Position numbers and translations under genes: made by a program. A DNA stretch of 36,839 nucleotides, taken from positions 377,000 to 413,838 of the forward strand of contig JAMPAX010000001.1 of NCBI GenBank assembly GCA_023667015.1, in the 5' to 3' direction. This document shows, piece after piece, positions 15,621-24,283 of this stretch. Under the pieces are notes generated by a model. The model worked only from the letters and a program-made list of their open reading frames with translations, made no database searches and had not been told where the DNA came from. This DNA comes from Muribaculaceae bacterium (lineage in GTDB: Bacteria; Bacteroidota; Bacteroidia; Bacteroidales; Muribaculaceae). Position 1 is the first letter of the stretch. Each line of letters starts with the position of its first letter.

Positions 15621-15651
15621 CAAAAGTAGTAAAAAATCGCTCCGCCACAAA
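15621..15651 (-). promoter_or_regulatory. Promoter of the zapA-rny-ricT-gldH operon
   Basis: On the minus strand TTTG at 15651-15648 and TACTTTTG at 15628-15621 are 19 bp apart, a perfect consensus match. Transcription would start about 14 nt before the ATG at 15600, giving a very short leader. Confidence 0.82.
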
Positions 15652-15691
15652 ATTTTTATCCCACGATACCCTTTCTTCTCCGCTTTTTCGT

Positions 15692-15699
15692 TAATTTTG
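15692..15699 (+). promoter_or_regulatory. -7 element before the DUF4836 gene
   Basis: TAATTTTG fits the -7 consensus 50 bp before the ATG at 15749. No TTTG is found at the right distance, so this is a weaker call. Confidence 0.5.
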
Positions 15700-15748
15700 T
15701 CGCTACGGAGTCGATGACTCCCATCTACATATCGATAATTTACATTTT

Positions 15749-17104
15749 ATGTTCCAGAAAACTTTCATACGGGGTATCAACCTCTTTGCGCTGGCAGCTA
15801 TCATCATGGTTCTGGCCAGCTGTTCCAATCGCAATGCCGACCGTCTGCTCAGCACAATACCATCGGAGGCACGTGCCGTGGCCGTGGCCGACATTGAGAT
15901 GATATGTGAACATGCCGGACTCTCCGAAGAGAAGAATTCAGAAGCAATACTGAAGATTGCCAAGGCCGGATCTGTCAAGGAATCAGTAGCAATGCACTTG
16001 TTGGCAGATGGAAAGTCCGGGGTCTCTCCTACAGTGGCCGGAGTGTTCCTTTACAATGAAAATGTCTACTTCACTTGCTTTATAGAAGATGAAGACCAAT
16101 TTCTGAACTTCCTGAAAACTATCGACCCGGAAATGGAGAAGAAGGATGGAGGCTGGGTAGTGGATCGTGGACATGGTGTGGTCTACGATGGTCAGTTTTG
16201 GTCCTGCTCAGGCACTATGGATGTCATGAAGGCCAAAATGTTTAGCAAGCTCGACAAGGATAAATCTTACGCCTCATCAACCTATGCTGAGAAGCTCGCC
16301 ACTCCACTCCATGACGTAGCCTTCATTGCTGATACAGAGGCGTTGATATCCGGAATGAATAAGACCGATCAGGCACCTCTGCGATTGGCAATGAGCACAG
16401 CTTTCGACTCTCCGAAATATTTCGCCGGGTCTCTGACCTTTGCCAAGGGAAGGGCAGACGTGGAGATAGATGTCCTCAACGACAAATTTGAACCGGCACG
16501 CATATCAATAAAACCGGCTACCATATCCCGAGCCACATTGGATGACTTCCGGGGTAACGGAGATTTGTACATGAGTGCTGCTCTATCACAGGAAGGGTTG
16601 AAGAATATCCTTGGTCAAGGAGCAGCAATGGGTCTTCCGTCAGAGTTTTCAGATATGCTTGCCAATTTCGATGGAACCATCGTAGGGGGACTGAGCTTTA
16701 TGCAATTTATGGCCTCCGGAGGAAGAGGAGGATATGCAATTCAGGTAGGTTTCAACTCTGAGACAGATGCCGGCGAGGCTGTAGAGCCTCTGCGTAATCT
16801 CTTCTCAGGCTTATCAGTCAATTCGCGCGGCAAGTACGTATATCTTGATATGGGAATCAAAGAAGGAAAGATGCAGCCGGCAGTAGCCGCCAAGCTTGAA
16901 AATACCACCTTCGGCATGGCAATGGACTTCGGGGCTATCAGCAATCTCGGCGTAATAAAGGATGCTGAAAGTCTAAAGCTCGCATGGCTAAGTGTGACTC
17001 CCAAGGATGGATCGCTGAAGATAGCATTTACCATCGATACCGCCCCCTCCAATATCAATTCATTGCAGACACTGATCAAATTCATCAACTCCAACGCGAA
17101 TTGA
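15749..17104 (+). CDS. DUF4836 family lipoprotein
   Basis: A 451-residue lipoprotein with signal peptide and lipobox LASC (Cys25). It is followed by the DUF4836 start pattern DRLLSTIPSEARAVAVADIE. The rest alternates helices and beta strands with repeated GVFLYNENVYFTCFI-like and YAIQVGFNSETDAGEAVEP segments, and no catalytic motif is seen. DUF4836 proteins are surface or periplasmic proteins of unknown function in Bacteroidota. It is 11 bp upstream of an ABC ATPase gene, so it is likely the lipoprotein partner of that transporter-like complex. Confidence 0.82.
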   Translation: MFQKTFIRGINLFALAAIIMVLASCSNRNADRLLSTIPSEARAVAVADIEMICEHAGLSEEKNSEAILKIAKAGSVKESVAMHLLADGKSGVSPTVAGVFLYNENVYFTCFIEDEDQFLNFLKTIDPEMEKKDGGWVVDRGHGVVYDGQFWSCSGTMDVMKAKMFSKLDKDKSYASSTYAEKLATPLHDVAFIADTEALISGMNKTDQAPLRLAMSTAFDSPKYFAGSLTFAKGRADVEIDVLNDKFEPARISIKPATISRATLDDFRGNGDLYMSAALSQEGLKNILGQGAAMGLPSEFSDMLANFDGTIVGGLSFMQFMASGGRGGYAIQVGFNSETDAGEAVEPLRNLFSGLSVNSRGKYVYLDMGIKEGKMQPAVAAKLENTTFGMAMDFGAISNLGVIKDAESLKLAWLSVTPKDGSLKIAFTIDTAPSNINSLQTLIKFINSNAN

Positions 17105-17115
17105 TTCATTGAATT

Positions 17116-17769
17116 ATGGATCGTATTGATAATATTACATTGCAGGGAGCATTGCCGGAGGTGTTTCGTGGCCTGGAGCCGTTAGCTTCACAGATATGGC
17201 TCACAGAGCTGAAATTGGGGCGTCCCAACTTCTACGTCATTGCAGCGGAGAGTGGCACCGGAAAATCCTCAATGTGTGCCTATCTGTATGGCAATCGTCG
17301 CGATTACCTGGGAGAGATACTCTTCAACGGAGATGATATTCGAAAGTATTCAATTGATGAGTGGCAAGAAATTCGAAGGCGTCATATCGCCTATCTTCCT
17401 CAGGAGCTGTCACTCTTTCCGGAGCTTACAGCGTTGGAAAACATCCAACTGAAAAATAAACTCACCGGCCATGCGTCCGAAGAACGCATTGAGGAATGGC
17501 TCCATGAGCTCGGTATCGATTCGCGCACCCATTTCCCCGTGGGGAAGATGTCGATTGGTCAGCAACAGAGGGTAGGGATTATCCGGGCTATTTGTCAGAC
17601 ATTCGACTTTCTGCTACTCGACGAGCCCGTAAGTCATCTCGATGAGGAGAACAATAAGATAGCAGCCGGAATTATAGCCCGGGAAGCTCAGCGTCAGCAA
17701 GCATCGGTAATTGCTACCTCGGTGGGCAACAATTTGCTACTTAGTGAATATGAAATGCTAAATTTGTAA
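17116..17769 (+). CDS. ABC transporter ATP-binding protein (divergent motifs)
   Basis: A 217-residue ABC ATPase. Walker A is AESGTGKSS (44-52), so its first Gly is Ala. The Q-loop is in AYLPQELSLF (92-101), the signature is MSIGQQQR (145-152) in place of LSGGQ, and Walker B with D-loop is LLLDEP...SHLD (166-175). The switch His is absent: VIATSVGNN has Ser202 where His is expected. It most likely works with the permease gene 5 bp downstream as a MacB/LolD-like complex. The substitutions raise the question of whether it hydrolyses ATP efficiently, but they may be normal for this Bacteroidota subfamily. Confidence 0.85.
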   Translation: MDRIDNITLQGALPEVFRGLEPLASQIWLTELKLGRPNFYVIAAESGTGKSSMCAYLYGNRRDYLGEILFNGDDIRKYSIDEWQEIRRRHIAYLPQELSLFPELTALENIQLKNKLTGHASEERIEEWLHELGIDSRTHFPVGKMSIGQQQRVGIIRAICQTFDFLLLDEPVSHLDEENNKIAAGIIAREAQRQQASVIATSVGNNLLLSEYEMLNL

Positions 17770-17774
17770 GGTCA

Positions 17775-18980
17775 ATGTCAGCAAATCTTATCACCCGTCT
17801 ATTACGAAGAAATCTCAGCGGTACGCAGATAGCCGGATTTATCCTCTCCAATTTCATCGGCCTGGCAATCGTCATCGCCGGACTACAGTTTTATCTCGAC
17901 GTACGTTCCCTATGGGATAGTGAAGACAGCTTTATCCGCAAGGACTACTTGGTAGTTAATAAGAAGATTACCGCCTCCAATACTCTTGGCACCTCCAGCT
18001 CACGATTCTCGGAAGAGGAGATTTCAGACTTGGAGTCGCAACCATGGGTTAGGAGCGTAGGACGTTTCACCTCCCCCTCTTATCGCGTGTCGGCATCTGT
18101 CAGCCAGGGGGGGCGTGCCCTCTCCACAGATATGTTTTTCGAGTCTATACCTTCAGACTATGTAGATACCGGAGACTCTGCATGGCGCTATAAGCAGGGA
18201 GGCACGGAGGTACCCATTATTATTTCAAAAGACTATCTTACCCTCTACAACTTCGGCTTCGCTGCTACGGCCGGACTCCCTCAGCTTTCTGAGCAGATGA
18301 TGAGCTCTGTGCCGATGGATCTCTATCTGAGTTCGGAAGATGGTAGCCGCCGCATGGGAGTGCAAGGAAGAATTGTAGGATATTCCAACAGACTCAATAC
18401 TATTCTTGTGCCCAAAGAATTTCTTGATTATACCAATGAGATGTTGGCAGGAATAGCTCCCGCAGAGTCTGAAAAATCGCCGCGACGCCTTATTATAGAT
18501 GTAAGCAGTCCGGGTGATGTAGCTATCCGGAAGTACCTTGACAATCATTCATTGGAACTCGCCGGCGACAAGAGCAATTCACAGGCGAGCTATCTGCTGA
18601 ACATCGTAGTAGGGGTAATGCTCGGTGTGGGTATTGTCATTACAGTGTTGAGTTTCTTCATCCTTATGCTTTCAATATCACTGTTGATGCAGAAAAACCG
18701 CGACAAGCTCCATTCGCTGATCATGCTGGGGGTAGACCTGCGAAGGGTAGGCAATCCATACTGCCATCTGATAATGATAGTGAGCATGCTCAGCTGGCTT
18801 ATGGGAGTAGGAGCGATGTTGCTATTCCGAAGCTTCTACGTAGGAGGACTATCCGGAATCTCCGGAGCCCGTACAGCAGACGTATGGCTACCGTTAGGAG
18901 TAGGATTGGGGATAGCACTGCTGACAATTGTCTTTAATATAATAAGCGTACGTCGCAAAGTTCGCGCATCCTTTTTTTAG
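17775..18980 (+). CDS. FtsX/MacB-type ABC transporter permease
   Basis: A 401-residue membrane protein with the FtsX-like order: one TM helix near residues 18-40, a large periplasmic domain (about 41-272), then three TM helices near 275-305, 332-353 and 368-392. This is the mechanotransmission-type architecture, which moves or activates extracytoplasmic substrates rather than transporting through the membrane. It is 5 bp downstream of the ATPase gene, and the DUF4836 lipoprotein is first in the operon. The substrate is unknown. Confidence 0.85.
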   Translation: MSANLITRLLRRNLSGTQIAGFILSNFIGLAIVIAGLQFYLDVRSLWDSEDSFIRKDYLVVNKKITASNTLGTSSSRFSEEEISDLESQPWVRSVGRFTSPSYRVSASVSQGGRALSTDMFFESIPSDYVDTGDSAWRYKQGGTEVPIIISKDYLTLYNFGFAATAGLPQLSEQMMSSVPMDLYLSSEDGSRRMGVQGRIVGYSNRLNTILVPKEFLDYTNEMLAGIAPAESEKSPRRLIIDVSSPGDVAIRKYLDNHSLELAGDKSNSQASYLLNIVVGVMLGVGIVITVLSFFILMLSISLLMQKNRDKLHSLIMLGVDLRRVGNPYCHLIMIVSMLSWLMGVGAMLLFRSFYVGGLSGISGARTADVWLPLGVGLGIALLTIVFNIISVRRKVRASFF

Positions 18981-19061
18981 GATTAGGTCAGAGTTATGAG
19001 TTATGAAGTGTGATGATTAAACTCACCAACTTCTGAACTCATCAACTCATACTCATAAACC

Positions 19062-19090
19062 AAAAAGTTTCGGCAAAGCCGAAACTTTTT
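19062..19090. terminator. Bidirectional terminator
   Basis: AAAAAGTTTCGGC (19062-19074) pairs perfectly with GCCGAAACTTTTT (19078-19090) around an AAA loop. It has T-runs on both strands. It serves the plus-strand ABC operon and the minus-strand lptD, whose stop codon (19089-19091) overlaps the right arm. An imperfect inverted repeat of TTATGAGT-like words lies just before it (18993-19055). Confidence 0.92.
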
Positions 19091-21890
19091 AATACCACTG
19101 AATGCCATTTGAGCGGGAGCTGTGCTTGTCGTATTTGAGGTCTTTGAGGATTGAAGACTTGACAGCTATGTGGAAATTGTAGCTCTTATAGGGACCTACA
19201 GGCACGAAAGATGCCGACATCGAGAAGCAGTGTAGGTCGCGCGTGATAGTGCAATTCATGTATGCAAGCTTATGAAGCTCGAAATTATAGCTTGCCGAAA
19301 AAGAGAAATTCCAATTTTTTGTAGGCTTAATGGATCCGGAAAGGGAAAGGTTCTGGGTCCATTTTCCGTTATATTCCAGCTTCTCTTTATTGAAAGTCCC
19401 GTAGCCGTAGTTGATCGAATAGTTAAGAGTCAGCGACCATGGCACACTCCAGGGACTGTAGCCGTCGGCATCGGAGTCGTCACTCTTCTTCTTCTTGCTC
19501 AGGCGGCGTTCGAGACGGTCGGAGAATTCGGAAGTCTCAGGGTCGGGCTGTGTGCCGTCGGGGAACTCACCCTCTACGCCCCAGGGGTCTTCTTCCTCCT
19601 CATCAGTAGTGTTGGCGTTCTTGCGGAAGGTGTTGTTATTGAACGTATAAGAGAAGGAGGTGCCCGTAGAAGCGAGCCTTACCCATCCCTTGCCGGCTTT
19701 CCAGCGAGGCACGTTGACCCTGACGGGAGAGCCTGAAGGAGAGAGCTTATACGTATATGGATCCCATTGGGCGTTAAGGTTGAGGTTGAAGTTCTTGATA
19801 AGCCTCAACATGATTGAGGTGGAGAGGTTGCTCCAGTTCATCGAATCGGCAGCGAAGTTGTAGCTTTGCTGAAGCTGGAGGTTTTCGATGAGGGAGATTT
19901 TGCGAATGCCGGTAGTGTCCTTGTCGGACTTCACTTTCATTTCCAGGTTGTTGGCAAGGCTAACGGAAACGACACCGCTTTTTCCGGCACTCGGCACTCC
20001 GAAATAACCATGCGAGAAATAAGAGTATTGCTTACGCTGAGTGAAGCCCTCGCGGTCAGTGTAAGAATATGAGCCGTATATGCCCCATCCGGGAGCTGCG
20101 AAGTCGGGGGAGCCGGAGATGGAGATAGTAGGGGTTAGTACGTGGCGAATCATTTGTACTTTATCTCCCAAGAACTTCAACGGTTTATAGAAGCCATAGA
20201 TTTTTGTATTCAGCGACAAAGATGCGTTGAAGTCGAAGATGTTGTAGAATCCATAGGTAGTATCGCAGACCTCAGCATAAGCGTTGGGATCCCATTGGCG
20301 CTTGATTTTGGATGTGTACATCCTATCGTTGAGCTGAATCTGTGGGGAGATGTTGATATACTTGAAGATAGTGAATGTAGCTGATATCGGCATCGAGTGG
20401 GACATACCGTTGCGCCAGTCTTTAATCAGACTTTTCTTGAAGAATACATTTTGCTGGGCAGTCAGCTGGTTTTGGAACTGTCCGGAGTAGGACAACCTGA
20501 TTTTCTCATACCAGCGTTCACCACCCACAGCCTTTTTACGCTTGAAGGGGGCTACCTGCGAAAGCGACCAGTTAAGATTCGGGAAGCTGACGGCAAGCGT
20601 TGAGTCTTGTGAGCGCTGTGCAATATTAGCTGTTGCGGAAAGGTTCCATTTAGTGCCGGGGAAGCGGTAGGTCATATTGACCGTAGAAGACTTCGTATTC
20701 TCAGTGAAAGAGTTGTTGTAGTATGAGTTAAGGTCATTGCGAGAATATCCGGAGGTGGCGAAATTGACCGATGCTGAGAAGTTCAGATTTGGATTGGCCT
20801 TAGGGTCTTGGGTATGGCTCCAGATGACTTGGAAGTTCTTCTGTTTCATGTAGTCCGGCGAGCCTTTGTCACCGGTAATTGTGGTGATGTAAGAGATATC
20901 GAATGTTCCGCGGAAGCGGTAGCGTTTCGAGTAGGTAGATCGCGCGGAGAGTCCCCAGGAGCCCTTAGTGTATATTTCGCCGCGAAGTGCCAGGTCTACG
21001 TAGTCGTTGATAGCGAAATAGTAGCCTCCATCGCGCAGATAGAAGCCGCGGTTGTAGTCATCACCGAAGCTCGGGAAGATAATACCGCTGGAGTAATCTT
21101 TCGAGAATGGGAAATATCCGAAGGGGAGCGCAAGGGGGAGGGGGACGTCGGCGAGAACCATGTAGACAGGGCCGGTGACCACATTCTTCTTGGGCACCAT
21201 TTTTCCGCGGGTGATATTGAAGTAGAAGTGGGGATGCTCATGGTCGTCGCAGGTGGTGTAGCGACCGTTTTCGAGGAAGAAACTTCCATCCTCCATCTTC
21301 TTGGTGGCACCGCCGGTGAGGTAGCCCTCACCCTGCTCAGTGATTATATTGGTGATATATCCGCGTTCCGTTTTGAAATTGTAGCGCATTGTCTCCGACT
21401 CGTACTCACCGCTACGATCTTTGAACACCGGGTTGCCCGTCAGGTCACCGACAGAGTCGCGGATGCCACAGGCGCTGACAGTAGAAGAGTCCATCTCCAC
21501 TTCAATAATCTCGGAGTTGAGACTGAAGTCCATGTAGTCAACCTTGCCGTCACCGAAGAGATACGCATTGTTCTCACCGATAAGAATCATAGAGTCTTTG
21601 GCAGAAAACTTAACGGGAGCCTCAAGGTCTACCTTCTCATGTACTATCCGAGTAAGGGCAGTGCGGTCCGTGTCGCGCGGAGCCAATGGCGTATTGGCCG
21701 AATCAGAAGGAAGCTGAGAGGCTATGCTGTCCGGCATGGTCACATCAGCGGAGTCTGAGGCTATGGAATCATTGGAAAGCTCCACGTTGGGACGATGCGT
21801 ATCGGAGCGCTTCCTGTTTCCGGGAAGTCCCTGGGCCAGAGCGGCACACAGCATAGAGATTAGAACTATGTGGAATAAAAGACGCCTCAA
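19089..21890 (-). CDS. lptD: Putative LPS assembly outer-membrane protein LptD
   Basis: A 933-residue protein with a signal peptide (MRRLLFHIVLISMLCAALA). An N-terminal LptA/OstA-like region (about 85-240, with DSMILIGENNAYLFGDGKVDY) is followed by a long beta barrel with many alternating aromatic strands and a typical aromatic end (GIQWY). LptD inserts LPS into the outer membrane with LptE. An acidic and lysine-rich low-complexity insert (about residues 775-830) interrupts the barrel. It starts 64 bp after the HD-domain gene stop. A -7-like TAAATTTG at 21950-21957 may give it its own promoter. The length is normal for Bacteroidota LptD. Confidence 0.88.
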   Translation of the reverse strand: MRRLLFHIVLISMLCAALAQGLPGNRKRSDTHRPNVELSNDSIASDSADVTMPDSIASQLPSDSANTPLAPRDTDRTALTRIVHEKVDLEAPVKFSAKDSMILIGENNAYLFGDGKVDYMDFSLNSEIIEVEMDSSTVSACGIRDSVGDLTGNPVFKDRSGEYESETMRYNFKTERGYITNIITEQGEGYLTGGATKKMEDGSFFLENGRYTTCDDHEHPHFYFNITRGKMVPKKNVVTGPVYMVLADVPLPLALPFGYFPFSKDYSSGIIFPSFGDDYNRGFYLRDGGYYFAINDYVDLALRGEIYTKGSWGLSARSTYSKRYRFRGTFDISYITTITGDKGSPDYMKQKNFQVIWSHTQDPKANPNLNFSASVNFATSGYSRNDLNSYYNNSFTENTKSSTVNMTYRFPGTKWNLSATANIAQRSQDSTLAVSFPNLNWSLSQVAPFKRKKAVGGERWYEKIRLSYSGQFQNQLTAQQNVFFKKSLIKDWRNGMSHSMPISATFTIFKYINISPQIQLNDRMYTSKIKRQWDPNAYAEVCDTTYGFYNIFDFNASLSLNTKIYGFYKPLKFLGDKVQMIRHVLTPTISISGSPDFAAPGWGIYGSYSYTDREGFTQRKQYSYFSHGYFGVPSAGKSGVVSVSLANNLEMKVKSDKDTTGIRKISLIENLQLQQSYNFAADSMNWSNLSTSIMLRLIKNFNLNLNAQWDPYTYKLSPSGSPVRVNVPRWKAGKGWVRLASTGTSFSYTFNNNTFRKNANTTDEEEEDPWGVEGEFPDGTQPDPETSEFSDRLERRLSKKKKSDDSDADGYSPWSVPWSLTLNYSINYGYGTFNKEKLEYNGKWTQNLSLSGSIKPTKNWNFSFSASYNFELHKLAYMNCTITRDLHCFSMSASFVPVGPYKSYNFHIAVKSSILKDLKYDKHSSRSNGIQWY

Positions 21891-21949
21891 GAGCTAATGG
21901 TTTGTTCGATGTCGAATCCCGAAAGATTCGCACATACGTATTCAATCTG

Positions 21950-21957
21950 CAAATTTA
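21950..21957 (-). promoter_or_regulatory. -7 element before lptD
   Basis: TAAATTTG on the minus strand, overlapping the stop codon of the HD-domain gene and 60 bp before the lptD ATG. No TTTG lies at 19-21 bp, so promoter activity is uncertain. Confidence 0.4.
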
Positions 21958-22530
21958 GCAAATATTCTCGAACTCATCAACACTTCCACTCAAACGAAGT
22001 TCTTGGCAGAGGGACTGCCAGCGCCGTAAGGGACCGGCACCGTGGAGCATCATCCCTTCTGTTATCTCCTCGATGGTTTTCCGGCGGCGAGGGTCCCCGC
22101 TTTTGCTATAGAACTTGTCAGCGGCACAGATGATTTTTTCTTCGATGCTTATCGGCAGAAAGTCGCAATGGGGGAGTGGGAGGTTGCGCTCTATAATCTC
22201 CTCGCGAGTGAGTCCGCTACCGGTGTGGCGTTCGCATACCAGGGCGTGTCGAGGCAGTCCTTCGCTACGTAGAATCTCAGCGCCTTCTAAGCCATGCCGT
22301 ATGTAAGGGAGATTGCCGAGGCAGAAGATAGATGGAGCATTGCAACGGAAGATGCCGATGTCGTGGAGCATCGCAGCTTCGCGGATGAAATCAGTATCTA
22401 CCACGATATTGTCGGAGATGATAAGATTTTCAGCTATTTTCAGCGACAAATCGGCAACGAGCGAGGAATGAAGAATCAGCAGTCGGCGCAACTCATTATC
22501 TTCCGGATAATACTTATTTATCAGATCCAT
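21955..22530 (-). CDS. HD-domain phosphohydrolase
   Basis: A 191-residue protein of the HDIG group. His21 opens the metal site (LLILHSSLVAD), AAMLHDIGIF (52-61) holds the HD pair, and later CERHTGSG and ICAADKFYS supply the remaining His and Asp ligands. Such proteins hydrolyse phosphomonoesters, nucleotides or cyclic nucleotides; the substrate is not predictable here. It lies between ilvE and lptD on the minus strand. A terminator for ilvE lies just upstream, so it likely has its own promoter in the 22531-22565 stretch, although no clear TAnnTTTG was found. Confidence 0.82.
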   Translation of the reverse strand: MDLINKYYPEDNELRRLLILHSSLVADLSLKIAENLIISDNIVVDTDFIREAAMLHDIGIFRCNAPSIFCLGNLPYIRHGLEGAEILRSEGLPRHALVCERHTGSGLTREEIIERNLPLPHCDFLPISIEEKIICAADKFYSKSGDPRRRKTIEEITEGMMLHGAGPLRRWQSLCQELRLSGSVDEFENIC

Positions 22531-22563
22531 ATTCGGGAATTAGGAATTATAGGATAATCAATG

Positions 22564-22592
22564 ACAAAAAGGCGGACTGAGGAGCCCGCCTT
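22564..22592 (-). terminator. Terminator of ilvE
   Basis: On the minus strand AAGGCGG (22592-22586) pairs with CCGCCTT (22575-22569) over 7 bp around a 10-nt loop, followed by TTTTTG. It lies 24 bp after the ilvE stop. Confidence 0.85.
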
Positions 22593-22615
22593 ATTTATGA
22601 TTGATATACTTTGGA

Positions 22616-23641
22616 TTAGTCGAGGATTTCTACCCATCCGTGAGTGTCGGGAAGGTCGCCCCACTGGATGCCGCGCAGAGTATCGTAGAGCTTAACGCTC
22701 CAGGGACCGGGCTTGCCATCTTTGGAGAAGATGTACTTCTTGCCGGTGTCGAGGTCGTCGGCTTCAGAGATGGGGGAGATGACAGCAGCAGTGCCGCAAG
22801 CTCCAGCCTCCTCGAATGTTTCGAGTTCCTCAAGCGGAATCTGACGGGGTTCTACTTCCAGACCGAGATCTTTGGCAACCTCACGCAGGCTCATGTTGGT
22901 GATAGATGGGAGGATAGAGGGCGAGTGGGGAGTGATATATTTGCCGTCACGGATACCGAAGAAGTTGGCAGCGCCACACTCGTCGAGATATTTCTTCTCT
23001 TTCGGGTCCAAATATAGCATCACTGAATAGCCGAGTTCGTGGGCTTTTTCGCCGGCAACGAGGGAAGCGGCATAGTTACCACCGACCTTGATAGAACCGG
23101 TGCCCTTGGGAGCTACGCGGTCATATTCGCGGCTCATGCAGACTTTTGTAGGTTTGAAACCTTCCTTGAAGTAAGGACCTACAGGAGTCACGAGCATGAT
23201 AACCATATATTCGCTTGCGGGCTTAACGCCGACGCGAGCGCTGATACCGATTTCGAGGGGACGGATGTAGAGAGATGCTCCGGTGCCGTAGGGAGGTATG
23301 AAGCGTTCGTTGAGTTTAACAACCTTGCGTACCATCTCGCAGAAGAGCTCTACAGGCATGGGCTGCATGGAGATACCTTCAGCAGAACGGATAAAGCGCT
23401 TAGCATTCTCTTCCATACGGAAGATACGTATTTTACCATCCTTGCCACGGTAAGCCTTGAGTCCTTCGAAGGATTCCTGGCCATAGTGCAGGCATGAAGC
23501 GGCGATGTGCATGGGTACGTATTCAGAGTCGCTAACCATGATTTCGCCCCATTTGCCGTCTTTGTAGACGCAGCGTACGTTGTAGTCGGTGGGCATGTAA
23601 GAGAATGTAAGGTTTGCCCAATCGATTTCTGTCTCTTTCAT
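22616..23641 (-). CDS. ilvE: Branched-chain amino acid aminotransferase
   Basis: A 341-residue class IV PLP aminotransferase that makes Leu, Ile and Val from their 2-oxo acids with glutamate. Visible motifs are LHYGQESFEGLKAYR (51-65), the PLP Lys185 in GSIKVGGNYAAS, and the YLDECGAANFFG segment where the glutamate contacts the PLP ring nitrogen. The length is normal for the BCAT type II form. It is 43 bp downstream of a short secreted protein gene on the same strand and ends at a good terminator. Confidence 0.95.
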   Translation of the reverse strand: MKETEIDWANLTFSYMPTDYNVRCVYKDGKWGEIMVSDSEYVPMHIAASCLHYGQESFEGLKAYRGKDGKIRIFRMEENAKRFIRSAEGISMQPMPVELFCEMVRKVVKLNERFIPPYGTGASLYIRPLEIGISARVGVKPASEYMVIMLVTPVGPYFKEGFKPTKVCMSREYDRVAPKGTGSIKVGGNYAASLVAGEKAHELGYSVMLYLDPKEKKYLDECGAANFFGIRDGKYITPHSPSILPSITNMSLREVAKDLGLEVEPRQIPLEELETFEEAGACGTAAVISPISEADDLDTGKKYIFSKDGKPGPWSVKLYDTLRGIQWGDLPDTHGWVEILD

Positions 23642-23684
23642 TGTTATTTGGTTTAGATTTAATGTTTTCTTGAGAAATCAGTCT

Positions 23685-24014
23685 TTAAAGCGCTACTTTG
23701 CAGGTGAGGCCACCGACTTTCACAATGTATATGCCGTGGGAGGTGACAGTAAACTGAGAGGTCCCGGCAGGCACTGTTTCTGAGGAAATCAGTTGTCCCA
23801 GGATTGTGAAGACTTTGATTTGCACCGGATGGTTGGTGTTGACGACTATAATTCCGCGAGCAGCGCGCAATTCAATGTCCGACTCCTTCACCACCTGGCG
23901 GGTTTCGGGTCTGTCGGGCTTGAGGCTTTCCCAATCCTTTGCCATGGATATAGTGGGGGATGCCACTGTAAGTAGCAAGGCTATAGATAGTTGTAAGATT
24001 TTTTTGAATCTCAT
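23685..24014 (-). CDS. Short secreted protein consisting mainly of a C-terminal tail-like domain
   Basis: A 109-residue protein. It begins with a signal peptide (residues 1-25, MRFKKILQLSIALLLTVASPTISMA). After a roughly 25-residue linker, the rest (about 50-109) has the order VNTNHPVQIKVFTILGQLI, then TVPAG, then HGIYIVKVGG. That is the pattern of type IX secretion-type or related C-terminal tail domains (L.GQ.....aG...v...GIYIVkv). There is no cargo domain. It could be a remnant or a small surface protein. It precedes ilvE by 43 bp; a weak TAACTTTA at 24040-24047 could be its -7 element. Confidence 0.65.
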   Translation of the reverse strand: MRFKKILQLSIALLLTVASPTISMAKDWESLKPDRPETRQVVKESDIELRAARGIIVVNTNHPVQIKVFTILGQLISSETVPAGTSQFTVTSHGIYIVKVGGLTCKVAL

Positions 24015-24153
24015 GATTATAGGGTGGGTTAGCAGGATGTAAAGTTACTAATTTTTTTACATTTTAGATGCAAAAAGTTGAGTAAAGTTTAAGCAAAGTG
24101 TCGGCATCCGTATTTGAAGATTTCTAATCTAAGTTACAAAGCGTTCTAAAAGA

Positions 24154-24185
24154 AAGGAAGGCTTCCCTCACGGAACGCCTTCCTT
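24154..24185 (-). terminator. Terminator of rpsA
   Basis: AAGGAAGGC (24154-24162) pairs with GCCTTCCTT (24177-24185) over 9 bp, and an inner TTCC/GGAA continues the stem. It lies about 100 bp after the rpsA stop on the minus strand and is followed there by a short TTTCTTTT tract. Confidence 0.8.
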
Positions 24186-24283
24186 CTGTAAAGTTAATTT
24201 AATCTGTAGCGGTTTTACTTAGGAAGCTATTCAAAAAATGAGCAGCTAACTAACATTAACCAATTAAATGAAACTTCGGATGA

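Noticed and set aside
15601..15648. GTG start extending the coiled-coil protein upstream of zapA
   Set aside because: The -7 box at 15621-15628 and most of the leader lie in it, so the transcript would not carry that start.
20808..21758. 316-codon plus-strand ORF antisense to lptD
   Set aside because: It is a shadow of the lptD N-terminal region, which has a signal peptide and recognisable domains on the minus strand.
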